From CAIWHR01 sp963811685 (GTDB taxonomy: Bacteria > Pseudomonadota > Gammaproteobacteria > Burkholderiales > Casimicrobiaceae), in NCBI GenBank assembly GCA_963811685.1, contig CAWESK010000014.1, forward strand, positions 62,001 to 126,000: 64,000 bases of DNA. Reading direction: 5' to 3'. Shown piece by piece: positions 41,615 through 49,954 of this stretch; position 1 is the first letter of the stretch, and each line of letters opens with the position of its first letter. The notes beneath the pieces were generated by a model. It saw only the letters and a list, made by a program, of their open reading frames with translations. It was not told where the DNA came from and did not search any database. The position numbers and the translations under genes are program-made.

Positions 41615-41902
41615 ATGATCCGTTACGGGTTCAACATCAAGACGCGCACGGGGCAGAAGGTGGAGAACATATCCATCATGGCAGGCTCGCAGCGGGACGC
41701 CGAGCGGCGCCTGCGCCAGATGTACCACCACTGCGAAATCCTCGAATGCAACGCGCAGACGGTGCCGCGCCGCGTCGACACGCTCGATGTCGAAGGCGTC
41801 ATCGGACTCATCAGCAGCAGCGAGCCGGCCACCGTCACCCACGCGGCCAACGACGGCGCCGCGGCCATCATCCGGCTACGCCACAAAACCGGCACCCACT
41901 AG
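41615..41902 (+). CDS. Small conserved protein of unknown function
   Basis: A 95-residue soluble protein beginning MIRYGFNIKTRTGQKVENIS. It has a charged central helix (SQRDAERRLRQMYHHCEIL) and two cysteines, and the C-terminus is Ala-rich. A strong GGGAGGGAG ribosome site precedes ATG 41615, so it is likely expressed. I recall similar short proteins in other Burkholderiales but no function. The last 27 bases overlap the 3' end of the convergent ParA-like gene. Confidence 0.7.
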   Translation: MIRYGFNIKTRTGQKVENISIMAGSQRDAERRLRQMYHHCEILECNAQTVPRRVDTLDVEGVIGLISSSEPATVTHAANDGAAAIIRLRHKTGTH

Positions 41903-42640
41903 CTCGTCCACCAGCGCCTGGTAGTCCCGCGCCCCGCGGCTGTCGGGCGCATGCCTGAACACGTCGAGCTCCACCGCCGGGCTTTCGGCGAGCTTCACGC
42001 TTTCGCGGATCCGGGTGACGCAGATCTCGTCGGCGCGCAGCAATCCCCCCAGCCGCTCCAGCACCTCACCGCTCATCTTCCGCCGGACGTCGTAGCGCGT
42101 CAGCACGTAGCGGCGCGGCAGCCGGCGCTTGAACACCGGCTCCAGCGCGTTCAGCGCGCGCTCGACCTCGCAGGCGCCGCGCAGCGATAGATAGTCGCAG
42201 GACACAGGGACGAGCAGCAGATCGCAGGCGAAGACCGCGTTCAGCGACAGCACGTTGAGCAGCGGGCTGCAGTCGATGACGACGGGGCCCGGCGCGAGAC
42301 CGGGCTGGCGCAGCGCAGTGCGCAAGCGGGTGACCACGTTCACGCCCTTCCCGAGGATCGAATCGAGCTTGGACAGCTCGAGGTGCGCGGGGCACAGCAC
42401 GACGCCGCTCTTCGTGATCTGCGCGATGTCGGCGAGTGGCCGCTGGCGCACGAAAAAACTGTAGACCGAATCGTCGGCGAGCTTGGGGTGCGCACCGAAC
42501 ACGTGCGACAGGTGCGCCTGCGGGTCGAGATCGACGCCGAGCGGCCGCTGCCCGCGGCGCGCGATCGCGGCGAGAAGGTTCAAGGCGGTCGTCGTCTTGC
42601 CGACGCCGCCTTTCTGGTTGAAGACCGCAATGACCGTCAT
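41876..42640 (-). CDS. Orphan ParA-family ATPase
   Basis: A second, divergent ParA/Soj-type ATPase of 254 residues, starting MTVIAVFNQKGGVGKTTTAL. It has the deviant Walker A KGGVGKTT near 10-17, a LGVDLDPQAHLSHVFG segment, and Walker B VVIDCSPLLNVLSLNA. There is no parB-like partner nearby and no parS-like site seen. It follows the phnE gene by 57 bases on the same strand, so it may share the transporter transcript. Orphan ParA proteins can position protein complexes rather than DNA. Start chosen at ATG 42640 because the longer form adds residues before the first strand. Confidence 0.85.
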   Translation of the reverse strand: MTVIAVFNQKGGVGKTTTALNLLAAIARRGQRPLGVDLDPQAHLSHVFGAHPKLADDSVYSFFVRQRPLADIAQITKSGVVLCPAHLELSKLDSILGKGVNVVTRLRTALRQPGLAPGPVVIDCSPLLNVLSLNAVFACDLLLVPVSCDYLSLRGACEVERALNALEPVFKRRLPRRYVLTRYDVRRKMSGEVLERLGGLLRADEICVTRIRESVKLAESPAVELDVFRHAPDSRGARDYQALVDELVGAGFVA

Positions 42641-42697
42641 GGCTTGTGGATCGCAATCGCCGCCGATTATACGGCGCACGTCCGCGCGCCAGCCTCG

Positions 42698-43516
42698 TCA
42701 GATCACGCGCCGGCGCACCTGCGTCACGACGACTTCGGCGGCGATCACCACGACGAAGATCGCGAGCAGCACCATCGCCACGCGATTCCATTGGAAGAGA
42801 TTCAACGCCGAGTCGAGGACCATCCCGATGCCGCCGGCGCCAACCAGCCCGAGCACCGCCGACTCGCGCACGTTGATGTCCCAGCGAAAGAGCGCGATCG
42901 ACCAGAAGGCGGGCCGGACCTGCGGCCAATAGCCGAAAGTAAGCCGCGACACCCACGGCGCGCCTGCCGCGGTGAGCGCCTCGATGGGACCGCGCTGCGC
43001 CTCGTCGAGCGCCTCGCCGAAGAGCTTGCCGACGAAACCGATCGAGCGGAATGCGATCGCCAGCGTCCCTGCGAGAGCGCCCGGGCCGAAGATGCCGACG
43101 AAGAGCAAGGCCCAGACGAGCGAATTGACGCTGCGCGAGCTCACCAGGATGAGGCGCGCGAGCAGGTTGATCGTGACCGAAGGCACGAGGCTGTGCGCGG
43201 CCAGTATCCCCACCGGCAGCGCCATTACGAGCGCGAGCAGCGTGCCGAGCGTCGCAATGTGGATCGTCTCCATCAGCGCCGCATGGATCGCCTCCGGGTA
43301 GTGCGCGAAATCGATGGGCCACATTCGCGTCAGGAGGTCGACGACCTGCTCGGGGGCGTCCGCCAGGAATTCGGGAATCACCTCGACGGTCTGCGCGGCG
43401 AGCGCGATTGCAGCAACGACCACGAGATAGACGGCAAAACGGGTCAGCCGCTGCGCAGGCGTGAAGCGCCGCCAGATGCGCCCGCTCGACGCCGACGCAG
43501 AGGCCGCGTCCGCCAT
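42698..43516 (-). CDS. phnE: Phosphonate-type ABC transporter permease 1
   Basis: Inner-membrane permease of the PhnE family, 272 residues with about six helices. After a cytoplasmic N-terminus, ETIHIATLGTLLALVMALPVGILAA begins the binding-protein-dependent transport fold. The EAA loop is EALTAAGAPWVSRLTFGYWPQV. The SAVLGLVGAGGIGMVL block is diagnostic of PhnE. ATG 43516 overlaps the stop of the second permease (ATGA), so the two are translated in a coupled way and probably form a heterodimer. Confidence 0.92.
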   Translation of the reverse strand: MADAASASASSGRIWRRFTPAQRLTRFAVYLVVVAAIALAAQTVEVIPEFLADAPEQVVDLLTRMWPIDFAHYPEAIHAALMETIHIATLGTLLALVMALPVGILAAHSLVPSVTINLLARLILVSSRSVNSLVWALLFVGIFGPGALAGTLAIAFRSIGFVGKLFGEALDEAQRGPIEALTAAGAPWVSRLTFGYWPQVRPAFWSIALFRWDINVRESAVLGLVGAGGIGMVLDSALNLFQWNRVAMVLLAIFVVVIAAEVVVTQVRRRVI

Positions 43517-44374
43517 CAGTCGTCCTCGGTATGCCGCACGCGGCGCAATGCGCTTCGGCGAAAGAGATCGGCGAACGTCGCGTTCTCGATGAAGATCGCC
43601 CGGATCGCCGTCGCGAACACCTCGCCGATCATGATGAGCGCGATGATCGAGATCAGGATTGCGCAGACATAGTCGTAGTCGAACCGCTGGAACGCCGCGA
43701 ACAGCGTGCCGCCGATCCCGCCGGCGCCGACGATGCCGACCATCGTCGAGTTGCGCAGGTTGCTGTCGAGCTGGTAGGTCGCGAAGCCGATGAACCGCGA
43801 GAACACCTGCGGCAGCACGCCATACGTCAGCACCGAGGCGAACGGCGCGCCGGTCGCGCGGATCGCCTCGACCTGCTTGTCGGAGATTTCCTCGATCGCT
43901 TCCGTGAAGAGCTTGCCGATGAAACCGATCGACGCGACGGTCAGCGCCAGAATGCCGGCGAGCGCGCCGAAGCCGACGGCCTTGACGAACAGGATCGCCA
44001 CGATCACCGGATGCAGCGAGCGCGCAGCGACGATCACGAAGCGCGCGGGCCACGTGAGCCAGGCCGGCATGAGGTTGCGCGCGGCGGCGAGCCCGATCGG
44101 CAGCGCGAGCACGATGCCGAGCGTCGACGCAAGGATCGCGATCTCCAGGCTTTCGGTGAGGCCCTTGATCAGCAGGTCCGAGCGCGTGAAATTGGGCGGA
44201 AAGAGGCGCGAGAAGAAGTGCGCGGCATTGCCGAGCCCCGACTGCACGCGGCTCCAGGACACGTCGAGCTGCGCGCACGCGTAGACGACGTAGACGAGAA
44301 GGGCCACCGCCGCGACGCGCGGCCACACGCTGCGACGGAACGGGTCGTCGCGAAGCGCCGGCGCCGTGGCTCAT
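43516..44374 (-). CDS. phnE: Phosphonate-type ABC transporter permease 2 (frame break at the start)
   Basis: Second PhnE-type permease, about 285 residues. ESLEIAILASTLGIVLALPIGLAAA opens the transport domain. The EAA loop is EAIRATGAPFASVLTYGVLPQV, and NSTMVGIVGAGGIGGTLF is the PhnE signature. Without correction the first usable start is GTG 44328. If one extra base at 44368-44369 is removed, the frame begins at ATG 44374 with MSTAPALRDDPFRRSVWPRV, a natural N-terminus. A heterodimeric PhnE pair distinguishes this system from single-permease PhnCDE. Confidence 0.88.
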
Positions 44375-44473
44375 GGATCCCCCCGATGCGTCGCTTCGCG
44401 CCGCTTCCCCCGGAGGGGGCGAGCACCTTGGGGCGGCCCTGCGGTGCTCATGAGCGGTACCGACGGTTCGAAC

Positions 44474-45223
44474 TCAATGCAGCCAGTCCTCGCCGCCGTA
44501 GATCTTCTTCAGCATCGCGTCGTCGAGTTGATCGGGCGGCCCGTCGAACACGATGCGCCCGCCGGCCATCCCGATCACGCGGTCGGCGAAGCGCTTCGCG
44601 AGCTCGACGTCGTGCATGTTGACGAGCACCGGAATCCCGCGCGTGCGCGCGATGCCCGCCATCAATTCCATGATCTCGACCGATGTCTTCGGGTCGAGCG
44701 ACGACGTCGGCTCGTCGGCCAGCAGCAAGCGCGGTTGCTGCATTAGCGCGCGCGCGATCCCGACACGCTGGCGCTGGCCGCCCGACAACGCGTCGGCGCG
44801 CTGATTCGCGAACGCAGCGAGGCCGACGAGGTCGAGAAGCTCGTACGCGCGACGAATGTCCTCCGGCGGAAACTTTCGCCGCCAGGCGCGCCACGGCGAT
44901 ACATAGCCCAAGCGTCCGCACAGCAGGTTTTCCATCACGGTGAGGCGCTCGACCAGGTTGTACTCCTGGAACACCATGCCGATGTGACGGCGCGCGTGGC
45001 GCAGCGGCTTGCCGGCGAGCCGCGCCAGGTCCGCGCCGTCGAAGAGGATCTGGCCTTGCGATGGCTCGACGAGGCGGTTGATGCAGCGGATCAGCGTCGA
45101 CTTGCCCGTGCCCGACGCGCCAATGATCGTGGTGATGCCCTGGGCCGGGATCCCGATGCTGATGTCCGTCAGCACGGGCTTGCCGGCGACGTACGATTTG
45201 GAGAGGTGCCTGAGTTCGAGCAT
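44474..45223 (-). CDS. phnC: Phosphonate-type ABC transporter ATPase
   Basis: ATP-binding subunit that powers uptake; 249 residues, intact. Walker A GASGTGKSTLI lies near 36-46, the ABC signature LSGGQRQRVGIARAL near 146-160, and Walker B LLLADEPTSSLDP near 167-179. The switch His is in NMHDVELAKRF. The ILFDGADLARLAG segment and overall pattern match the PhnC group. It lies between phnD and the permeases. Substrate (phosphonate, phosphite or an organophosphate) is not determined by this subunit. Confidence 0.93.
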   Translation of the reverse strand: MLELRHLSKSYVAGKPVLTDISIGIPAQGITTIIGASGTGKSTLIRCINRLVEPSQGQILFDGADLARLAGKPLRHARRHIGMVFQEYNLVERLTVMENLLCGRLGYVSPWRAWRRKFPPEDIRRAYELLDLVGLAAFANQRADALSGGQRQRVGIARALMQQPRLLLADEPTSSLDPKTSVEIMELMAGIARTRGIPVLVNMHDVELAKRFADRVIGMAGGRIVFDGPPDQLDDAMLKKIYGGEDWLH

Positions 45224-45282
45224 CGGTCAATCGAAAACGGGGCACCCCGGGAAAATGGCGCCCCGTTCGGTGTTGCCGCGCG

Positions 45283-46311
45283 CTATTTCTTCTTCGCCGC
45301 GGCTGCGGCTTCGGCGGCTTCGCGCGCCGTTTCCTTGTCGTAGGACGCCTTGTCGAAGCCGCCGCCGGAGCCCTTGGCCACCGCGCGCACGACCTCCCAT
45401 GTCGTCTTGTAGTTGATCGGGAAGAAGCGGTCCGCGCCCTCGAACGCCTTCTGCATTTCCGGGGGGAAGCGATAGTCGTAGAAGCAGCCCAGCATCTTGT
45501 CGACGAGCTTCGGGTCGAGGTCGTGCGCGTACGCGAACGACGACGTCGGGAACTTCTGGCTGCGGTAGATGATGCGGAAATCGGCTTCCTTGATCTGGCC
45601 GCGATGCGCCATGCGGATGAACACATCGGAGGCGACCGGCGCCGCATCATAGTCGCCGGAATTGACGCCCAGGATCGACTGGTCATGCTTGCCGGAGTAG
45701 ACGACCTTGTAGTCCTGGTCCGGAACCAGGCCTTCTTTGGGGAAGAGCGCCCGCGGCGCGAGGTTGCCCGAGTTCGACGACGGCGATGTGTGCGCGACTT
45801 TCTTGCCCTTGAGATCGGCGAGCTTCTGGTACGGCGAATTCGCCTTGACGATCATGATGAGGTTGTAGCCCTGGAACTCCTTCTCGGAGCCCTTGACCGC
45901 GAACGGCACGGCGCCGGCGAGATTGACCGCGAACGCGGTCGGCCCCGTCGAGAAGCCGCCGACGTGCAACCGGCCCGAGCGCATCGCCTCGATCTCGGCC
46001 GCGTTCGACTGCACCTGGTAGAAGACGACCTTCTTGTCGAGGCATTGCGCGAGATGCGTGGTGAACGGCTTGAAGATGTTCTCGTAGACCGCGGGGTCCT
46101 CGACAGGCGTGTACGTGAATACGATCGTCGACGGGTTCTTCCATTTCTTCGGATCGGTCGGCGCGTCGGCGACCATGTCGTCGTTGGCATCGCAATACAT
46201 GCCGTCGAGCTCGCCGCGCGCCTTGCAGGCATCGGCGGCGAGCGCGGGCAGCGCGACGATGGCGCCGACAAGCGCGAGCGCGACGGCGGTGAGCCAGCGA
46301 AAAAGGGACAT
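45283..46311 (-). CDS. phnD: Phosphonate-type ABC transporter substrate-binding protein
   Basis: Periplasmic receptor of 342 residues. The signal peptide is MSLFRWLTAVALALVGAIVA, ending after LPALA|ADAC. The PhnD/SsuA-like fold shows an FTYTPVEDPAVYENIFKPF segment, LAQCLDKKVVFYQV, VAHTSPSSNSGNLAPRALF and SGDYDAAPVASDVF. The SNSG segment and nearby Ser/Thr residues are the usual oxyanion-binding site. The mature N-terminus carries two extra cysteines (ACKAR; DGMYCDAND) not typical of PhnD. It is first in the operon phnD-phnC-phnE-phnE, and a hairpin lies in its leader. Confidence 0.92.
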   Translation of the reverse strand: MSLFRWLTAVALALVGAIVALPALAADACKARGELDGMYCDANDDMVADAPTDPKKWKNPSTIVFTYTPVEDPAVYENIFKPFTTHLAQCLDKKVVFYQVQSNAAEIEAMRSGRLHVGGFSTGPTAFAVNLAGAVPFAVKGSEKEFQGYNLIMIVKANSPYQKLADLKGKKVAHTSPSSNSGNLAPRALFPKEGLVPDQDYKVVYSGKHDQSILGVNSGDYDAAPVASDVFIRMAHRGQIKEADFRIIYRSQKFPTSSFAYAHDLDPKLVDKMLGCFYDYRFPPEMQKAFEGADRFFPINYKTTWEVVRAVAKGSGGGFDKASYDKETAREAAEAAAAAKKK

Positions 46312-46331
46312 GGGCGGGTTCTCCTCGGTGA

Positions 46332-46361
46332 AAAGGGGCGCTTCGTGGACACGGCCCCTTT
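46332..46361 (-). terminator. Hairpin with T-run in the phnD leader (possible attenuator)
   Basis: Read on the minus strand, AAAGGGGC and GCCCCTTT form an 8-bp stem with a 14-base loop and end in TTTT. The element lies 20 bases upstream of the phnD start, ahead of a GAGGAG ribosome site. It could end transcripts before phnD or be part of a leader switch. No known riboswitch motif was recognised. Confidence 0.45.
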
Positions 46362-46500
46362 GATGGAAGCATCTTACAACAGCGCCGAGCAGGCAAGGCG
46401 CCCCGTTGCGCCGGGACGGGGCCGACGGCGATGCCGTATCATGACGGCGTGGCGGCACGCGGCGACGCGGCTGCTCCGCCGAACCGGATTCCCTTTCTCC

Positions 46501-47888
46501 GTGGCTTCGCTTCCGCTTCAAGTCGTCGTGATGGCTGCAGGCCAGGGCAAGCGCATGCATTCGGCGCGGCCCAAGGTGCTGCACCCGCTGGCCGGACGGC
46601 CGCTCGTCGCTCATGTGCTCGCCGCCGCGCGCTCGCTTGCCCCGCGCGCCGTCGTCGTCGTCGTCGGTCAAGGCGGTGAAACCGTGCGGGCGGCGCTTGC
46701 CGCTCCGGATATCTCGTTCGTCACGCAGGACCCGCCGCGCGGCACCGGTGATGCGGTGCGGGTTGCGCTCGCCGCGCTGCCCGAGGATGGCATCACGCTC
46801 GTCCTCAACGGCGACTGCCCGTTGATTCCGAGCGGCGACGTTCGCGACGTTGGTCGATATTGCGGCGGCGGGCACGACTCGCCATCCTGACGGCCCGTGT
46901 CCGCGACCCCGAAGGTCTCGGCCGCATCGTCCGCGACGCCAAAGGCGCGGTCGGTGCGATTGTGGAGGACAAGGACGCGAGCCCCGCCGAGCGCGGCATC
47001 GACGAGATCTACACCGGCGCGCTGGCGGCGCCGACCCCGCTGCTGCGCCGTCTCGCGGAAGCGCTCGAGAACGACAACGCGCAGCGGCGAGTTCTATCTG
47101 ACCGATGTGGTCGCGGCCGCGGTGCGCGAGGGCACCGTCGTCGAGGCGCATGTCGCCGCCGACGAGACGGACGTGCTGGGCGTCAACGACCGCGCGCAGC
47201 TGGCGGCAATCGAGCGCATCGTGCAGGCGCGGGCCGCCGATGCGTTGATGCAAGCGGGCACGACGCTCGCCGATCCCGCGCGCATCGACATTCGCGGGGC
47301 GCTCACCTGCGGCCGTGACGTGCGTATCGACGTCGGATGCGTGTTCGAAGGCACGGTCGAGCTCGCCGACGACGTCGACGATCGGCCCGTACTGCGTGTT
47401 GAAGAACGTGACCGTCGGCGCGGGCACCGAGATCGCGGCGTTCTCGCATCTCGACGGCGCGACCATCGGCACCGCTGCCGCGTCGGGCCGTACGCGCGGC
47501 TGCGCCCCGGCGCCGTGCTCGCCGAGGACGTGCACATCGGCAATTTCGTCGAGGTCAAGGCAAGCCACGTCGCGCGGGGCTCCAAGGCCAACCATCTCGC
47601 GTACATCGGCGACTCGACCGTCGGCGCTGGGGTGAACGTCGGCGCGGGCACGATCGTCGCGAATTACGACGGCGTCGACAAGCATCGGACGGTCATCGGA
47701 GACGGCGTGTCGATCGGATCGAACTGTGTGCTGGTGGCGCCGGTCAGAATCGGCAAGGGCGCGACGATCGGCGCGGGCAGCACGATCACGGTCGACGCGC
47801 CCGGACGGGAGAGCTCACGCTGGCGCGCCCGCGGCAGGTCACCGTGCCCGGCTGGAAGCGGCCGGTCAAGAAGGGGACCCCGAAATGA
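46501..47888 (+). CDS. glmU: Bifunctional GlmU: GlcN-1-P acetyltransferase/UDP-GlcNAc pyrophosphorylase (six frame breaks)
   Basis: Makes UDP-GlcNAc for peptidoglycan and LPS. The N-terminal nucleotidyltransferase shows VVVMAAGQGKRMHSARPKVL and NGDCPLIPS, with DNAQGEFYLTD at the domain boundary. The left-handed beta-helix domain shows GPYARLRPGAVLAEDVHIGN and SKANHLAYIGDSTVG, then NYDGVDKHRT. Breaks lie at about 46834 (+1), 46877 (+1), 47086 (+1), 47376 (+1), 47476 (-1) and 47800 (-1). With all corrected the product is 461 residues, close to E. coli's 456. The GTG at 46501 gives the family N-terminus; ATG 46441 in the same frame is an alternative. Confidence 0.9.
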
Positions 47889-47914
47889 GCGCGGCGCGCT
47901 GAGGAAGCGAACCC

Positions 47915-49756
47915 ATGTGCGGCATTGTCGGTGCGTCATCGACGCGCAACGTGGTCCCGATCCTGATCGACGGCATCCGCCGGCTCGAGTATCGCGGTTA
48001 CGATTCGACCGGCCTCGCGGTCGTCGACGGCGCCGCGGGCGCGCCGCACCTGACGCGCCTCGTCAGCACGGCGCGCGTCGCCGATCTCGCGGCGCAGGCG
48101 AGCTCGACCCGGCTCTCCGCGGTCACCGGCATTTCGCACACCCGCTGGGCCACCCACGGCGCGCCTACGACTGCGAACGCGCATCCGCACACGTCGAATG
48201 GCGAGATCGCCGTCGTCCACAACGGCATCATCGAAAACTTCGAGCCGCTGCGCGAACGGCTCAAGGCGCAGGGCTACGAGTTCGTCACGCAAACGGACTC
48301 CGAGGTGATCGCGCACCTCGTGCATGCCCATTGGCACGCCGCGGGCGGCGGCGATCTGCTGCGTGCGGTGCAGATGACGGTCGCCGAATTCCACGGCGCC
48401 TACGCGATCGCGGTCATCTCGACGCGCGAGCCCGGCCGCATCGTCGGCGCGCGCGCCGGCAGTCCGCTCGTCGTGGGCATCGGTGCCGACGACCACTTCC
48501 TCGCCTCGGACGCGGCGGCGCTATTGTCGGTCACGCGCAAGGTGGCCTACCTCGAAGACGGCGACATCGCCGACGTGCGGTGTGAATCCTGGGCGATCCA
48601 CGATGCGCGCGGCGAGCGCGTCGACCGGCCGGTGATCACCGTCGAGACCTCGGGCGCCGCCGTCGAGCTCGGCCCGTACCGGCACTACATGCAGAAAGAG
48701 ATTTTCGAGCAGCCGCGCGCCGTCGCGGACACGCTCGAGTCGGTCGCCGGCATCGACGCGTCGCTGTTCGGCGCGGCCGCTCCGCGCGTGCTGGCCGACG
48801 TCGACAGCGTGCTGGTGCTGGCCTGCGGCACGAGCTATTACTCGGCGCTGGTGGCGAAGCAATGGATCGAAACGCTCGTGCGCATTCCCTGCACCGTCGA
48901 GATCGCGAGCGAGTACCGCTATCGCGACAGCGTGCCTCACCCAACCGCGCTGGTCGTCGTCGTCTCGCAATCGGGCGAAACCGCGGACACGCTGGCCGCG
49001 CTCAAGCATGCGAAGGAGCTCGGCCACGAGCACACGCTCGCGATCTGCAACGTCGCGACATCCTCGATGGTGCGGCAGACGGCGCTGACCTATCTCACGC
49101 GCGCGGGCGCCGAGATCGGCGTTGCGTCGACGAAAGCGTTCACGACCCAGCTGGTGGCGCTGTTCCTGCTGGCGCTTACCCTTGCCAAGCTCCGCAACCG
49201 GCTGACGGCGGAAGAGGAAGCGCATTGGCTGCGCGGCCTGCGCCACCTGCCGGTCGCCCTGCAGGCGGCCCTGGCGCTCGAGCCGCAGGTGATCGCGTGG
49301 GCCGAGCGCTTCGCGAAAAAACAGCACGCGCTGTTCCTGGGCCGCGGCCTCCATTATCCGATCGCGCTCGAAGGCGCATTGAAGCTGAAGGAGATCTCGT
49401 ACATCCACGCCGAGGCGTATCCCGCGGGCGAGCTGAAGCACGGACCGCTGGCGCTGGTCGACGCCGACATGCCGGTTGTCGCGATCGCGCCGAACGATGC
49501 GCTGCTCGAAAAGCTGAAGTCGAACCTGCAGGAGGTGCGCGCCCGCGGCGGCGAGCTCTACGTCCTCGCCGATCTCGACAGCAAGCTCGCGCCGAGCGAA
49601 GGCGTCCACCTGATCCGCCTGCCCGAGCACGCAGGCCTGCTTTCCCCGGTCGTCCATACGATCCCGCTGCAGCTCCTCGCCTACCATGTCGCCGTGCTGC
49701 GCGGCACCGATGTCGACAAGCCGCGCAATCTTGCGAAATCGGTGACGGTCGAATGA
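47915..49756 (+). CDS. glmS: Glutamine--fructose-6-phosphate aminotransferase (isomerizing)
   Basis: First committed step of amino-sugar synthesis: Fru-6-P and glutamine give GlcN-6-P. The 613-residue frame is intact. The N-terminal Cys2 nucleophile is exposed after Met removal (MCGIVGA). The glutaminase domain carries RWATHGAPT and HNGIIEN. Two SIS sugar-binding domains follow, with LACGTSYYSALVAKQWIE near 305 and SQSGETADTLAALKHAKELG near 350. The C-terminus LAKSVTVE is conserved. A GAGGAAG ribosome site precedes ATG 47915. It follows glmU by 26 bases. No glmS ribozyme (a Gram-positive feature) is present. Confidence 0.98.
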   Translation: MCGIVGASSTRNVVPILIDGIRRLEYRGYDSTGLAVVDGAAGAPHLTRLVSTARVADLAAQASSTRLSAVTGISHTRWATHGAPTTANAHPHTSNGEIAVVHNGIIENFEPLRERLKAQGYEFVTQTDSEVIAHLVHAHWHAAGGGDLLRAVQMTVAEFHGAYAIAVISTREPGRIVGARAGSPLVVGIGADDHFLASDAAALLSVTRKVAYLEDGDIADVRCESWAIHDARGERVDRPVITVETSGAAVELGPYRHYMQKEIFEQPRAVADTLESVAGIDASLFGAAAPRVLADVDSVLVLACGTSYYSALVAKQWIETLVRIPCTVEIASEYRYRDSVPHPTALVVVVSQSGETADTLAALKHAKELGHEHTLAICNVATSSMVRQTALTYLTRAGAEIGVASTKAFTTQLVALFLLALTLAKLRNRLTAEEEAHWLRGLRHLPVALQAALALEPQVIAWAERFAKKQHALFLGRGLHYPIALEGALKLKEISYIHAEAYPAGELKHGPLALVDADMPVVAIAPNDALLEKLKSNLQEVRARGGELYVLADLDSKLAPSEGVHLIRLPEHAGLLSPVVHTIPLQLLAYHVAVLRGTDVDKPRNLAKSVTVE

Positions 49757-49954
49757 AGGAGTCGCCGCCGCCCTCTTCTCGCGGCCGTACTCCGGATGTC
49801 GATGCTTGCCCGCCTCGCAGCCTGGCTTGACATAGAACAAGATTAGGCGGCTGTCTTGTTGGCAATATCGCAGTTGCCACGGGACGGGGTAGGGACGTTG
49901 TGTTGCCGGCCCCGCTCGCCGTGCCGGATATCGGCCGCGCACACTGGGGTTCCC
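49757..49954. other. Spacer between glmS and the sulfatase-maturase island
   Basis: A 198-base gene-free spacer. TTGACA at 49827-49832 could be a -35 element, but no good -10 follows at normal spacing. Two short inverted repeats lie in it: AACAAG (49836-49841) with CTTGTT (49855-49860), and TGGCAA (49860-49865) with TTGCCA (49874-49879). They may be regulator sites for the downstream genes. No terminator is evident after glmS. Confidence 0.35.

Noticed and set aside
47888..47914. glmS ribozyme
   Set aside because: Only 26 bases separate glmU and glmS, too short for the ribozyme, which is known from Gram-positive bacteria.
49860..49879. Sigma-54 promoter ahead of the maturase gene (TGGCA ... 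TTGC)
   Set aside because: The spacing between the GG and GC elements is three bases too long; it is better described as a short inverted repeat.
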